The translations under genes were made by a program, and so were the position numbers. Under the pieces are notes generated by a model, which had not been told where the DNA came from, did no database searches, and saw only the letters and a list, made by a program, of their open reading frames with translations. A stretch of DNA of 64,000 bases. Source: Bradyrhizobium sp. CCGE-LA001 (GTDB taxonomy: Bacteria > Pseudomonadota > Alphaproteobacteria > Rhizobiales > Xanthobacteraceae). The DNA is taken from contig NZ_CP013949.1 of assembly GCF_000296215.2 (NCBI RefSeq), positions 6,379,501 through 6,443,500 of the forward strand, given 5' to 3'. Of this stretch, positions 47,193-57,995 are shown in pieces (the first letter of the stretch is position 1; each line of letters starts with the position of its first letter).

Positions 47193-49414
47193 AGTGGGCT
47201 CCTCTTGGCGCTCTTGTCTGTGTCATTTCGCAGTACGACAAGTGCATCAGCCGCGAGACCTTTCTTGGTCGTGACGAGAAATGGATTGACGTCAATAGAC
47301 GTGATCTGACCATCCGCATCGGCAATCAAGTCCGAGAGCCCGACCAGCGCCTTGACAACTGAAGCTTCGTTCAAAGCTGGCTTGCCGCGGTAGCCCCTGA
47401 TCTTAATGCCCGCCTTGGTGCGACGTATCAGCCTTCTGGCTTCGTTCGCGTCAATCGGCGCTCCGGCGAGTGCCACGTCTTTGATCAACTCTACGTCGAC
47501 ACCGCCGGTGCCAAATAGCACCACCGGCCCCATCTCAGCATCAAGTGAGGCGCCTAGAAGTAGTTCCAGATCGGCTTCGAGCTGCTGGGAAATCAAGATA
47601 CCTTCCAGCCTCGGCTTGCTCTTCAACTTCTTCACTCGCGTGACGATTTCGTTGAAGGCAACTTGAACCTCGGTCGCACTATTGAGGTTGAGCATGACGC
47701 CGCCGACATCGGATTTGTGAAGGATGTCTGGGCTGACCACTTTCGCCACGACTGGAAAACCGATCTTCATTGCAAGCGCTGACGCCTCTTTGGCGGTCCG
47801 CGCTAACGCCTCCTTTGGGATTGGAATGCCATAGGCCTTGAGCAGCTTTTTCGAGGCGACCTCGTCGAGCGCAGCGCCCTTGCTGCAATTCAAGGTCTTT
47901 TTTAGTAGAGCCCGAGCCCGGGGCTTTGAACAGGAAACGATATCCGGAACATCATTATTGAGCATCGCATAGTCGGTTAACGCCTTGATCGCACCGACAG
48001 CACGGTCCATGCCCTGCATAACAGTAATGTAAGACAAGGACTTGCGAAGGGCCTTTGAGTGCTCGGTAAATCCGATGGACATCCCGCTGATATAGATCAC
48101 AGGTTTCGATGTGGTGCTCGCCATCTCGTTAACGATGCGCAGATTTTGCTCCCGCAATTCATGCGGCGCCTTAGGCAATTCCGCGTCAATGATGACAATG
48201 TCGGTGTCCGGATCATCGATCATGATCTTGATTGACTTGAGATAAACGGATGGATCGACCACCGCAGCAAATCCGGCATCCAGCGGATTGCCAACGAGCG
48301 AGCCCGGCCCAAGCATCGTCGCGAACTTTTCGCGAATGTCCTTACTGAGCGGGGGGAAAGGAAGTCCCGCCGAATGGAATGCGTCAATCAGAAGCCCGCG
48401 CTTGCCGCCCGACAGCGTCACCGCGGCAAGCCGGCCGCCTCTGGGTAATCGAGCATGAACGAAACATTCGGTCGTTTCGATCAGTTCATCGAGTCCACGT
48501 ACCCGGATCACGCCCTCACGGCGCGATATTGCGTCGAAGGATTCGATGGAGCCTGCCAACGCCCCGGTATGCGCCATAGCGGCAGCGCGCCCACCCTCAG
48601 AGGCTCCCAGCTTCAACGCAATGACCGGCTTGCCGGCGTGGCGCGCTGCCCTGCATGCACGCCGGAACGCACTGGTATTGCGCACGCCCTCCAGATAAAC
48701 CACGATGACTCGGATCGAGGGATCGGCGGCGAAGTAGGCCATCAAATCTGGCGTTTCCAGCCCAGCCTCGTTACCGGTCGATACCATATAACCGACGCCG
48801 ACACCGCGCTCCTCGAGCGCCTGCCGGATCATCATCACGATGGCGCCCGATTGGCCGGCAATCGCGACGGCCCCCTGCTCCATCGTAACGACCCGGTCAT
48901 CGATATTGGTGAAGAGTTTTCCGCCTGCACTTAAATTGCCAAGGCAGTTCGGGCCCGTTACGAAAATTCCCGTCTCGCGCACCGCGGCCTTGAGTTCAGC
49001 CGCAAGCCGCTGACTTTCCTCGTCCTGCAATTCGCTAAATCCCGACGTCACGATGGTTGCTGATCGCGCGCCTGCGCCGGCAGCCTCCCGTAACACCTTA
49101 ACGACGAACCTCGCCGGCACCAGCACGAGCACATGGTCGGGCGCCTCGGGAAGCGAGGCGAAATCCCTATAGCAGGTCACGCCCCAGATCGCGTCGCGCC
49201 CGGGGTTCATAGCATAGAGCCCACCAGCGTACTTATACTTGATTAGATTGTTCCAAATGCGCTCGGCATAGTTGCCCGGCTTGTCTGTGGCACCGACGAG
49301 CACGATGTTGCGGGGATGCAGCATTGCATGAATGCCGCTAATGACGTCACTCGCATCGGCCGCAGGCGACCAATCCCTTAAGGCGACTGCGGCGGTCGAA
49401 ACGCGTGCTTCCAT
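47189..49414 (-). CDS. NDP-forming acyl-CoA synthetase (acetate-CoA ligase family)
   Basis: Single-chain acid-CoA ligase of 741 residues from ATG 49414 (MEARVSTAAVALRDWSPAAD); an in-frame start at 49456 is less likely. Order of domains: CoA-binding Rossmann domain (RNIVLVGATDKPGNYAERIW, VTGPNCLGNLSAGGKLFTNI), ligase domain with the AMAHTGALAGSIESFDAISR histidine segment, and a C-terminal ATP-grasp domain (KIGFPVVAKVVSPDILHKSD, SIDVNPFLVT). It converts a carboxylate, ATP or GTP and CoA to acyl-CoA through a phosphohistidine. Codon use is less GC-rich than in the downstream genes, so it may have a different history. Leads the beta-oxidation operon. Confidence 0.88.
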
Positions 49415-49456
49415 AGCTCCAGTTCTTCCTTTAGTTAATCCGCCGAGACTCGGCAC

Positions 49457-50427
49457 TCCATCATCTCAGCCCTAAAGCCCATCATCTGCGGGCGAGGAGC
49501 GGAACGCACGTCAAGCAATTGTTCAGCCGACCACACTCGTCGCGAGCGCCAGACTGCAGTGGGGCAGCATCTCGTACACCGATGCGCTACATCGAATACT
49601 CACCAGGGTGACAGCCGAACTGCACCAAGATTGCCACCATCCGATCGCCAAAGTCCGTGGTGAACCGAAGCCCAGCGCGGCGATGTACGGGCAGTGAATG
49701 TTCCGAGCAGATGCAAATCGAAGCTGCATCAGCAGCCGCATCGCGTGCAGGATCAAGGCAACAGCAATCAGAACTCCGAGCAGCCAAGGTAATTCGAAAG
49801 GGCGATAGACAATGAACCTCTGTATCGCGCCCGGGTTGATGCGCAGCTCTCAGGCGGTTCACTGCTTTGTTCAGATAGACTAGCCATCTCGCCGGCCGAA
49901 TTTCTTCAATCTGGGCTGCCACACGGCCGAAATTCAACGCGCAATTGGGAAACCGTGCAGCTTCTCATTCGATCTAAATTGATATTCGGTTCGAGCACGA
50001 AGACGGTGGGGGAATGAGGCTGCTGGAGAGGAAATGAGGCTGCTGCAGAGGAAAAGAAGGCTTGCCGATCGAGCGACCCGACAACAACTGGCTCCGACCG
50101 GGACGGCCTGCCGGCAGTTCGGGAGGGCCGGCCATTCTTGCTCTCCAGAGCAAGGTTTGGATTGCGTGCTGCCCCAACTAGCTCTGATCAGTCACGAGAC
50201 CGCCTCACAGGCGCTCTCCCATCAGAAAGCCGGCATTGTACCGTTGAGCCAGGCAAAGCTTGGCCCCCCTGCAAAAGGCATTCAACAGCATTCGTATAGG
50301 ATCTTGCCCAGGATTCAGGTAAGATTCGCCTCGCGGCGAACCTAAGCACGCCATCGAATCGAGACGAGCCCATGCGGCGGCGCTTGGGGCGAGCAGCACG
50401 AATCTTCTGCTAGGCTCCCATCAAGGG
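49457..50427. other. Spacer, no supported gene
   Basis: About 970 bases with short frames only. A small direct near-repeat (GAGGCTGCTGGAGAGGAAATGAGGCTGC region, about 50014-50055) is visible. No transposase, RNA or conserved protein fragment recognised. Confidence 0.45.
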
Positions 50428-51390
50428 TCAGTAACCGCGTCGCAGGTCAATTACGTTCCTCAGCGGGAGCCCTTTCAGGTAGCGGTCGACGTTCTCTGTG
50501 ACGATGTCGAACGCGCGCTCCACATAATGTGTGAGAATACCTGAAATATGGGGCGTCATGATCACGTTCGGCATGTTCCAAAGCGGACTGTCCTGCGGCG
50601 GCGGCTCACGCTCGAAGACGTCGAGCATCGCACCCGCGAGTGAGCACGCCTGTAGGGCTCTGATCAATTCGGACTCCACGACGACGCTGCCCCGTGCGAT
50701 GTTAATCAGGAATGCATCACGTCGCATGCATGCTATCTCGTCAGCGCCGATCAAACCGACCGTCTCCGGCGTCGCCGGCAGGGCCAGAACCACGAAATCA
50801 CAGAGCGGCAGCAACTCCTTCAGCTGATCGGAGCCGAACAACCGATCTACGCTTTCAGCCGGGACGGAAATATCCCGCTTCGCAGCGAAAACGATCATCC
50901 CCGCGCTCTTGGCGCGCCGAGCAATGCTTGTACCGATCGACCCCAACCCGACGATGCCAAGCGTTTTGTCGGCCAAAGGCGCTACGGATCGATGGATCCA
51001 TTTGCGCTCCGCCTGCTCTTTCAGAAGTTGTCGGATGTTCCAATTCAGCATCGTCACGCCGCCCATCACGTAATCAGCGATGAGCCCGCCTTGCATTCCG
51101 CGAACATTAGTCACGATGATATCACCCACTCTGTCGCGGATCGAAAGCATGGAATCGATCCCCGCGCTAAGGGACTGAAACCAACGCAGCTTCCGCGCCC
51201 GGCCGTACAGTTCGACTGGGAAATGGTAAGCAAGCAATACCTCGGCCTCACCTATGTATCGGTCAAGCCGTTCAGAATCCGGCGCCACGATGATCCGGAC
51301 TTGCGGAAAACGTTCACCCAACACATGCGCAAGCAATTCCGCCTTATCGTGGTTAACGACAAGGGTGAGGGCGGGGTTTTCACTCGACAT
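50428..51390 (-). CDS. D-2-hydroxyacid dehydrogenase family protein
   Basis: NAD(P)-dependent reductase of 320 residues acting on 2-keto or 2-hydroxy acids. The Rossmann motif is LGIVGLGSIGTSIARRAKSA (about residues 145-164); catalytic residues of the family sit in INIARGSVVVESELIRALQA (arginine), LDVFEREPPPQDSPLWNMPN (glutamate) and VIMTPHISG (histidine). The substrate domain is the split N/C-terminal lobe. It resembles the glyoxylate/hydroxypyruvate reductase-like branch. Start ATG 51390. It is isolated between spacers, about 0.9 kb from the siderophore-synthetase-like gene on the same strand, so a link to it is only possible. Confidence 0.87.
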   Translation of the reverse strand: MSSENPALTLVVNHDKAELLAHVLGERFPQVRIIVAPDSERLDRYIGEAEVLLAYHFPVELYGRARKLRWFQSLSAGIDSMLSIRDRVGDIIVTNVRGMQGGLIADYVMGGVTMLNWNIRQLLKEQAERKWIHRSVAPLADKTLGIVGLGSIGTSIARRAKSAGMIVFAAKRDISVPAESVDRLFGSDQLKELLPLCDFVVLALPATPETVGLIGADEIACMRRDAFLINIARGSVVVESELIRALQACSLAGAMLDVFEREPPPQDSPLWNMPNVIMTPHISGILTHYVERAFDIVTENVDRYLKGLPLRNVIDLRRGY

Positions 51391-52272
51391 GCTACCTCAT
51401 GTTTGCGCGTATGATGGTGCCTCGACACCAATTCTTGTTCGCTTAAATCACCTGCTGAATCGGAGCGAGACTCTGCACACAATGCATCGTGCGAGCCAGG
51501 CTGCGCCTTCTTGAACTCGCTGCTTTCCCCGGGGATTCGCGTTGGCAAAAATCGTTTCCTTCGGCAGCTGCCGGGAACAGGCTATCAAACGACCAACTTT
51601 CGTTTTATTCGATGTTGCGCCCCTACTGTTCGAAATTCTGCGTCCTTGTATTGATTCCACCGGAATTCGCACACACGCCTCGCGTTTGCTTGCCTCTATG
51701 CTCGAGTTGAGGCGACAAGGACGTCGCGAAACCGGCCAATATGGACTGTGAGGCGCATAAGAACGGGATCGCCTCCGCCTCGTCTCCCCTCTCTGTCACA
51801 TCGCTCGTAACGAAACGATCTGAATGACCAAGGTGGTACCGCGGTCACCTTTGTGGACGCCAAGCTAGAGCGCTTGGCGTAAAGTGAGCCAGCTTTGTCT
51901 GGCCAAACCACACACGATCATGGCCGCCCAAAGAACCGGTATCAATACCGGTATGGTGCCGCCATCGATGTTCTCTGGGCTAACAGCAAAAGGCGCGTGT
52001 CCATCAGGCCAGGAGAGTTGCGACGCCGGCAGGGTGGCAATGAAAGACTTGAAGCGGACGGCAGCACGAATATAGCGATCTCCACTTTTGGTTTTTCGGC
52101 GCATCGATCCTGCTCTGAAGCAGAAAGCGCTTCTTCAGCTCGCGCGGCACGGGACCTTAGGACGGTCTAAGCTTCTAGGGGCCTCAAGCGCTATGAAACG
52201 GGTTAAACCGGCCGGGAGAGTTGCCCCTGTGCGCCAGGTTTATAGCCGCGGGACGCTGTGGGACTACTGTCA
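51391..52272. other. Spacer, no supported gene
   Basis: Frames reach about 100 codons on both strands without recognisable motifs. At 51542 a plus-strand frame (MAKIVSFGSCREQAIKRPTF, 69 codons) is readable but has no support as a gene. Confidence 0.4.
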
Positions 52273-54159
52273 TTACACTTCCGCCAGCGGATTTGGCAGC
52301 TCGTGCTCTACTCGAAAGTCCCGATACCGCTCCAAATGCATCCGTAGTACTGAACGGCTTCGCCAGGGGTCCTCGAGAAACGCTTTGCGTTCTTCTAACC
52401 ACCGCGCATCCGACATCACGCGCGGCCTGAGGGCGTCAAAAGCTGCCTCGGTCTCTTCCCGTAGGATGTACCAAAGGCTTGTGTCTGACGGCTTATATTG
52501 TTCATTGAGGCACAGTGCGACCTCATGAAGATGACAGACGAAGCACGCGTCGATGACGAATGAGCGCACTAGACTGATGTCGTCGTAGAAGGCCGTGGGT
52601 AGGATCCCCGTCCGAGTGAAGGGCTTGAGATCGTAACCCCGTTCCTTGAGCAGGGGAACAAACGTGCGGGCGTCGCCGAAATCCCGGAGTAGGAGTTTTT
52701 GCGGACGGCCGATCTCGTCGAACAGTATTGTACTGTTTTGCTGATGCGCCTCAAGCGCTAGTCCGTAAAGCAAATACATGGTAAGTATCGGCGTGATCAC
52801 GGTCCTCGCATAGGCACGGAAGAATGCAGATGCCGCAGCTTCGCTTTGACAGCCGCCTCTCGCAATCAATTCGCAAATGAGCGGGCGGCCGTCGAGCGGG
52901 CTTGCCGCAAGGAGTGCTGCAACAGTGACCGAAAATAGTCCATCATTTCGTGTCATTGCATCAGGGTTGCGGTAGACAACCGAAAGGAAGCGACCCGGAT
53001 GCTCGTCGCCTGTTACGGGGTGGTGAAGGATTGCCCCGAGCTCTTCTGAGAAGATCTCCAATTTTTCTGAGAGATGCCTTTCCTTTGATATAATTTCTAA
53101 AATCAAGGTGCTGAGACGTGGTCCCATGTGAATCGACTTTGCCTGGAGAATGCGCTGTTCGCTGGTCATCCAAATCGCCACCGGCAATTTGATGAAGGGT
53201 CTCGGCTCCTGTGTGTCTGGCAGCATTGTGCGGAACGACATTGACGGAAGCGTTGTGATTTCCGGGCCGTTCGGGTCGAAAACTCCAGAAGCTATCTCTG
53301 ACGCGAGTTCACGTCGCAGAAAATTGTCTAGGTGCCAGCTATGAACAGGTAGCGGCAGCCAATCCTCAGAAGATTTGCCACGCTCTTTCAATCCTTTAGC
53401 CCAGTCGCACCAGAGCTCTGGGAAGTTTTGTGAGAACCATTCTGAATAGCCGCTCACATGCGGCATCTTCTCCACATAGGACCATTCTTTGCGTAGTGCC
53501 ACGATTCGAACGCGCACGCGAGCCCCGAACTCAGGCGACAAAGCAGTGACCTCCTCCGCCGACAAGTCAGATTTGGCCTTCCATGTCGGGTAGAAGGGAT
53601 GCCCCTCCAGTGCTCCCCACTGATCGAGAGTAATTGCCGCCAAGTGCGGCGGCAGATTTTTTTGGAGATAATCGATGAAATCCCTGGCTTCTGCTTCGGC
53701 TATTTTACCACGGAACTCTGCGCTCCAGCGCTCTCGGTGATCACGTGCGAGAACGTCGTTACGCATACTGTCCTCGACGTCGCGTATTAGACGCTGAACG
53801 CCGTCCTGAGCGGGCACGACTGCCAAAGCGGGCACGATCTGTCCGATGAGGTCGGAGGGACTATCGATCAGGTAGCAAGCGCCGGTCTCGTCTATTACTT
53901 CGATTGAACCTCGATTTTGGAGTGTTCCGGCAGGCGCACGGTGCAGATCCGTAAAGTGCAGGACTTCACGTGATCGCCAAAGGGGAAGCCATGCTTCGTT
54001 GCCTTGGCGAGCCCACATTAACGCTTCCGGCTCAAGAAGACGCTCTGCGAACAGGCAGCGAACCAAGCGGGAGATGGCATTGCGCGATGCGCCCATGCAA
54101 AGCTGCGAGGTACGCGCCTTAGATTCAGCATATGCCCAGGAGGACATTCTCTCGTCCAT
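52273..54159 (-). CDS. IucA/IucC-family siderophore synthetase (NIS synthetase)
   Basis: ATP-dependent enzyme that condenses a carboxylate, usually citrate or a citryl derivative, with an amine or alcohol in siderophore assembly without NRPS. The frame is open to 54354, but GGAGG directly before ATG 54159 (MDERMSSWAYAESKARTSQL) decides the start; 628 residues is normal. ATP-binding and substrate motifs are EGHPFYPTWKAKSDLS, ITTLPSMSFRTMLPD, PVAIWMTSEQRILQAKSIHM, GLALEAHQQNSTILFDE and LLRDFGD. The C-terminal FhuF-like helical end is present. It is a lone synthetase, but SbnA-like and SbnI-like genes lie 3-9 kb downstream on the same strand. No exporter or receptor gene is seen. Confidence 0.88.
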   Translation of the reverse strand: MDERMSSWAYAESKARTSQLCMGASRNAISRLVRCLFAERLLEPEALMWARQGNEAWLPLWRSREVLHFTDLHRAPAGTLQNRGSIEVIDETGACYLIDSPSDLIGQIVPALAVVPAQDGVQRLIRDVEDSMRNDVLARDHRERWSAEFRGKIAEAEARDFIDYLQKNLPPHLAAITLDQWGALEGHPFYPTWKAKSDLSAEEVTALSPEFGARVRVRIVALRKEWSYVEKMPHVSGYSEWFSQNFPELWCDWAKGLKERGKSSEDWLPLPVHSWHLDNFLRRELASEIASGVFDPNGPEITTLPSMSFRTMLPDTQEPRPFIKLPVAIWMTSEQRILQAKSIHMGPRLSTLILEIISKERHLSEKLEIFSEELGAILHHPVTGDEHPGRFLSVVYRNPDAMTRNDGLFSVTVAALLAASPLDGRPLICELIARGGCQSEAAASAFFRAYARTVITPILTMYLLYGLALEAHQQNSTILFDEIGRPQKLLLRDFGDARTFVPLLKERGYDLKPFTRTGILPTAFYDDISLVRSFVIDACFVCHLHEVALCLNEQYKPSDTSLWYILREETEAAFDALRPRVMSDARWLEERKAFLEDPWRSRSVLRMHLERYRDFRVEHELPNPLAEV

Positions 54160-54929
54160 TTCACTTCCTCCACGAGAACGGCGATTAAACAGGCCGGCGC
54201 CCCCTCCCGTGAACGCCGCGTTGGAGCTGAGCGTCCAACAAACTTTGGGATGGATGACCCTCTCGCCTTGAGCGGCTAGTTGCATGTTCTGCGACTTGAG
54301 AGAGTTTCGGGCCGTCCGTCCCGACGCCGTGCGGCATAGACGAACCACCTCCATGACATCTTTCGAAAGAGAGCATGAGTGACACTTCGATCGGAACCGC
54401 TCCCAACTGTTTGACCTTCCCGATCATTTTGATGGATTCCTTCGCCGCCAGTCACGCGTAGCAAGCCCCACGATCTTCCAGCAAACAGTGTGCCACGGCG
54501 ACGTGCGCGGATGTGGCTGAGATAAAGAGGAGCCTTTTCGCCAGTCGCCGAAATGCTTCCACAAAGAGATGCCGGGCCTCGACCAAAAATGTCTGGAACC
54601 GAACATGGTGCAATTTTCGGGACCCTCAGCGCAAGATACGGATGGCCGACTATTTGCCGGCGAGACGTGGCCAACAAGTGAGCGTTCCGCATATTTGCAT
54701 GAATCAGGCGATCGATATGATAGCAATCGCGGCGCCTCGACTTTTTGCGGAATGTGATTTCAGGCCGGCAAGCACTTATAGCTGCGATGTTTCGCACCGA
54801 TTTCCAAGCTGGACGAGAGAATAACGCTGAAGGCCCTCGGCGTTTCTGCTGCCCAGAGAGGCGAGGCGTTTATCCGCTTGCTATCGGACAACGGTCGCAA
54901 GTCCCGCATCAGCCAGATGACTTCCCAAT
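54160..54929. other. Spacer upstream of the siderophore synthetase gene
   Basis: The synthetase promoter should lie here. I see no clear Fur or Irr box and no gene; several frames near 100 codons lack recognisable content. Confidence 0.35.
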
Positions 54930-55125
54930 TTTGATCGGAAGAAGAGTATGACGGCTGTCGTCGACCGAGAAAACGGCGGTTAAAGCAGATCGAGGACCGA
55001 GAAGATCAAGCTGCCCTCGGCTCTATCGCCTGACCAGCAGATGCTGCAGGACGTGGCCCGCCAAGAACTAAGACATCGGGCTGAAAGAGCAAGCTGGCCC
55101 GACCATCAGAACTCCGCGTAGCGCG
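54930..55125 (+). pseudogene. IS3-family OrfA remnant, second copy
   Basis: Aligns by eye with the 6800-7120 remnant: WKKEYDG-like start (54938), LKQIEDRE, a decayed middle and CTGCAGGACGTGGCCCGCCA, corresponding to LQDV-R. Both copies share GAAGAAG.ATGACGGCTGT.G.CGACCGAGA, so they come from the same element subfamily. No OrfB or ends visible. Confidence 0.55.
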
Positions 55126-55223
55126 TCTCTGGGCTGTTGCTGTTGCACTCTTTTACACCACGCTTGACTACTTGACCTCAGTTTGCCACCTCGTAGTAGA
55201 ACTCGGTCCTGAGACGACGGTCA

Positions 55224-55703
55224 TTATGAAGAACTCGACAACAAGTGCGGCAGCACGAATTTCTCTATTCGCTCCAGATATTCGCCCTGGCCTGCTTCCA
55301 GTAAGTATCTGTATCCAGCGATAAGCCTGGGAGGCTCACAGCATCGACACAAGAAGCTCTCAGCAAGAGAGTATTCCGAGCAGTTGTAGTTGATCGTCAC
55401 TTCATCTCTGTCATGACCAATTTCCTCCATCGCAATCAGGACAACGCCACCATCGGCGATCTGAAGGCGGGCATTCGGACGGCAACCGTGATTTAAGAAG
55501 TCTATGTATTCACTACAAAGGTGTTTATCTCGATCAATTTGTATCGTCCTCCTGGTCGCCAGCGGACGGATCTCACCTTCGAGCCGTTCTATGACATTTC
55601 CCCTCGATATAGTTCTTCTTGAAAACAAGCCGGACCCATTTATCTTGGATCGTCCAACGTAGACGCGATCTGACGGCTTACAAGCGAGGTTAGTTTTGTT
55701 CAT
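55224..55703 (-). CDS. SET-domain protein (putative lysine methyltransferase), 159 aa
   Basis: A compact SET protein. It opens MNKTNLACKPSDRVYVGRSK, then INGSGLFSRRTISRGNVIER (the SET-N G-x-G motif), the pseudoknot-forming IDFLNHGCRPNARLQIADGG (NHxCxPN) and EVTINYNCSEY (the Y of the active site), and ends with a cysteine cluster FLCRCCEPPRLIAGYRYLL like a post-SET zinc site. SET proteins transfer methyl from S-adenosylmethionine to lysine; bacterial examples modify ribosomal or nucleoid proteins or host targets. Target unknown here. It stands alone. The combination of SET and post-SET cysteines argues for activity. Confidence 0.82.
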   Translation of the reverse strand: MNKTNLACKPSDRVYVGRSKINGSGLFSRRTISRGNVIERLEGEIRPLATRRTIQIDRDKHLCSEYIDFLNHGCRPNARLQIADGGVVLIAMEEIGHDRDEVTINYNCSEYSLAESFLCRCCEPPRLIAGYRYLLEAGQGEYLERIEKFVLPHLLSSSS

Positions 55704-56799
55704 AACGTTATCTCTCCGACTCGATTTGACCTGTGCTTGTATCCTGTTTAGCTGTTGAAACCGTAGCTGTGATTCATTGGCAGCATACGATCTAGACGCT
55801 CTGCCTCTGGTCTGCCAACTGCCAATGATGATAGCCTCGGCTCGTTGAGCGCAAACTTGAACTCAGATCAGGCCGAAGGCCTTTGATATGTTTGCTCGTG
55901 CCGCCTCCAAGTTGCTGCCGCCGTAGATCGAGCCAGTCACGACAATTCTCCGCGTTGACAGATGTCGCCTCTGCCTATGTTAGGCGGTCACGCGGATCTC
56001 GGACGGAGAGGCGGAGCAGGTTTGGTGTGCTGCGGTCAAAGATCGAATAGGGCTGCTCTGTAGGTTCGAGATATGGCCTTTGATCGCACGCCCCGCTGAC
56101 GATCTCGCAGGCCCGAAGGTATGCCTACTTGTAGTGGCCCTGCGCACCCCACCGCTCGGACAAAACGCGCCAAGCGCCCTTGTCGTCCATGCTGATGGCG
56201 ATGTCGTTGCCGGCGCGTACAGTTATGAGAGCCTTACCGAATTAATTGTGGGCCCAAACCTGATGTCCGACCCGGCTCTGACGATCCCGGGGGTCCACAA
56301 AAGGGCTTTAGCGCGAGAGCCGCTTCCATGGTGATGGACCGTCGCGAAAACAGAAATTGGCGTGCTACCCGATCCAGCATCTTGGCGAGATAGACGAGCT
56401 GTAAGACTCCTATTCCCGCCTCTGGTGAGGTGACCGGTTGACATGGTGCTTTCGAGTGTTGATCGGGCAGCCGATCCGATCATCATGGTCGGGGAAGGAG
56501 TTGTGGTAGCTGTTTGCTATGCATGTGTCGGAGTTGATGTCGTGAAGTTGAATTTACTCTGCGTTCGTGGAAACATGCCGGCAAAGGAGACGTTTGCCTC
56601 TTGCGAGGTGGACACGTCGTCAGCCGGCATGCGCTGGGTCTTTAGACGGCTCGGTTGCTGATTTGATAGTGTGCATTTTTGCTAAGACGCCCGTCGGGCT
56701 GGCTATGTCACATGAATGCAGGCTAGCTCCGTCACTGACCTCAAAGGGGGCGGGTGATCGGGCCAAGACCAACAGGCGGCGCCGCCTTTGTCGCGCGGC
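55704..56799. other. Spacer with unassigned ORF
   Basis: An 84-codon plus-strand frame (56080-56334, ARPADDLAGPKVCLLVVALR, YSYESLTELIVGPNLMSD) looks partly coding but is not recognised. The rest shows nothing I can name. Confidence 0.35.
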
Positions 56800-57116
56800 T
56801 GCTACGCATGGGACGAGCTGACGGCGGTATGGGTCGAATGGAAGGCCGCGAGACGATGCGCGGTCTCGCTTGCGCCCGAGTGGCAGCGGTTGAAGCGCTG
56901 CGGTCCACCGCAGAAGGCGCGCACCTTCATGCTCAAGCACGGCCTCACCTATCGCCCGCAGAAAAGGCTCGAGAATTCGTTATCTCGCTGGCCTCAGGAA
57001 CTAGAGTTAAATCACCCCGGCACATGATCGCGCTTCACGAAATGGTAAAGCTGCTTGCGTCGCCAAGGACCGGATCAATCGGCTTGAGCGCTCGATCGAA
57101 GAGTTCGACTCGGTAA
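56800..57116 (+). pseudogene. IS110-family transposase remnant (central part)
   Basis: Collinear pieces in three frames match the middle of an IS110 transposase: REAMRDL-like RETMRGLACARVAAVEALRS, then TFMLKHGLTYRPQKR, SRWPQELELNHPG, HMIALHEMVK and VAKDRINRLERSIEEFDSV. The order LKHG-x-Y, W-x-Q-E, HP, I-A-L-x-E-M-V, R-I-x-R-L-E is the usual helical linker between the DEDD and C-terminal domains. Several frame changes; ends not found. Confidence 0.6.
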
Positions 57117-57578
57117 GGCTTCTACCCCCCTGTGGGCGCTTCGAACATTGGGAACTATCGACATGATCGTCGCGATAACATTCGCCACCGAGCTTGGGCA
57201 GGTGGGTGTTTTTAGAGCTTAGATCGCCTCATGCATTATCCCCATGTGGTGCCCGGCGACTTATCGGGGGCACAGTCCGTCAGGTGGCCAGATCACTCGG
57301 GCGGTCCAACGGCCGCGCCCGGAAGCTGTTGGGCGAGATCGCCGGGATGTCTATCAAGACCATCTAACGTCGGCTAGACAAGGTTGTTGTGCCACGTGGG
57401 GACCCTTGAGCAAACATCAGGCGTGCGGAAGGCGCGGTGGAAAGGCGCCTGTCGGGCTGTTTGCCTTCTACATTGCCGGAGCCCACGCTGGTTGAAAGCG
57501 AACAAAGCTTGTCTACGGCTCGGCAACATTCTTCCATTGACACGTGTTCGTTAAAGCCCTGCATCATTCCATCGTCCG

Positions 57579-57995
57579 TCACCTCAAGTCGTCCAGGTCG
57601 ACTGAGCAGCTGTCCACACCGACGAGCAACTGATGGCGCGTCGTTTTGTAGTCCATAAGGTCGCCGGAAAGTCCGGCCTGGATGATCCGGTCCACAGCGA
57701 CAGGTGTCGAATTAGACCAGTAGGTCACCTGCAGATTGGGATCATCATAAGAAAGCAGGACGCAGGGGACAAAGGAGAGACCAAGCGCATTTGCGCAGAA
57801 GTAGCGATGATGACCATCCATGATGACAGAGTGACGGTGCTCGACCAAAATAGGTCGCTTCCAACGTTTCTCTTTCGCGATTATATTCGTCAATTTACGC
57901 GCATCTTCAATTTTGATGCGCTCTGTCGGTCGCAATTGCCTGATAGGCAGCTTGACTACGGCGTAATTAGCGACGGGATTGGCCGTTGCGCACAT
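57579..57995 (-). CDS. ParB/Srx-fold protein resembling free-serine kinase (SbnI/SerK-like), 138 aa
   Basis: ATG 57995 (MCATANPVANYAVVKLPIRQ) follows AGGGA; the frame is open to 58148 without better support. The ParB N-terminal-like fold is evident from LPIRQLRPTERIKIEDARKL, RWKRPILVEHRHSVIMDGHH and RYFCANALGLSFVPCVLLSY. The DGHHRY motif and the short length without a DNA-binding domain point to the small-molecule kinase branch (archaeal SerK, staphylococcal SbnI), which phosphorylates free L-serine to O-phosphoserine, the substrate of SbnA. An SbnA-like gene lies 2.3 kb upstream on the same strand. A DNA-related role cannot be excluded. Confidence 0.6.
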   Translation of the reverse strand: MCATANPVANYAVVKLPIRQLRPTERIKIEDARKLTNIIAKEKRWKRPILVEHRHSVIMDGHHRYFCANALGLSFVPCVLLSYDDPNLQVTYWSNSTPVAVDRIIQAGLSGDLMDYKTTRHQLLVGVDSCSVDLDDLR

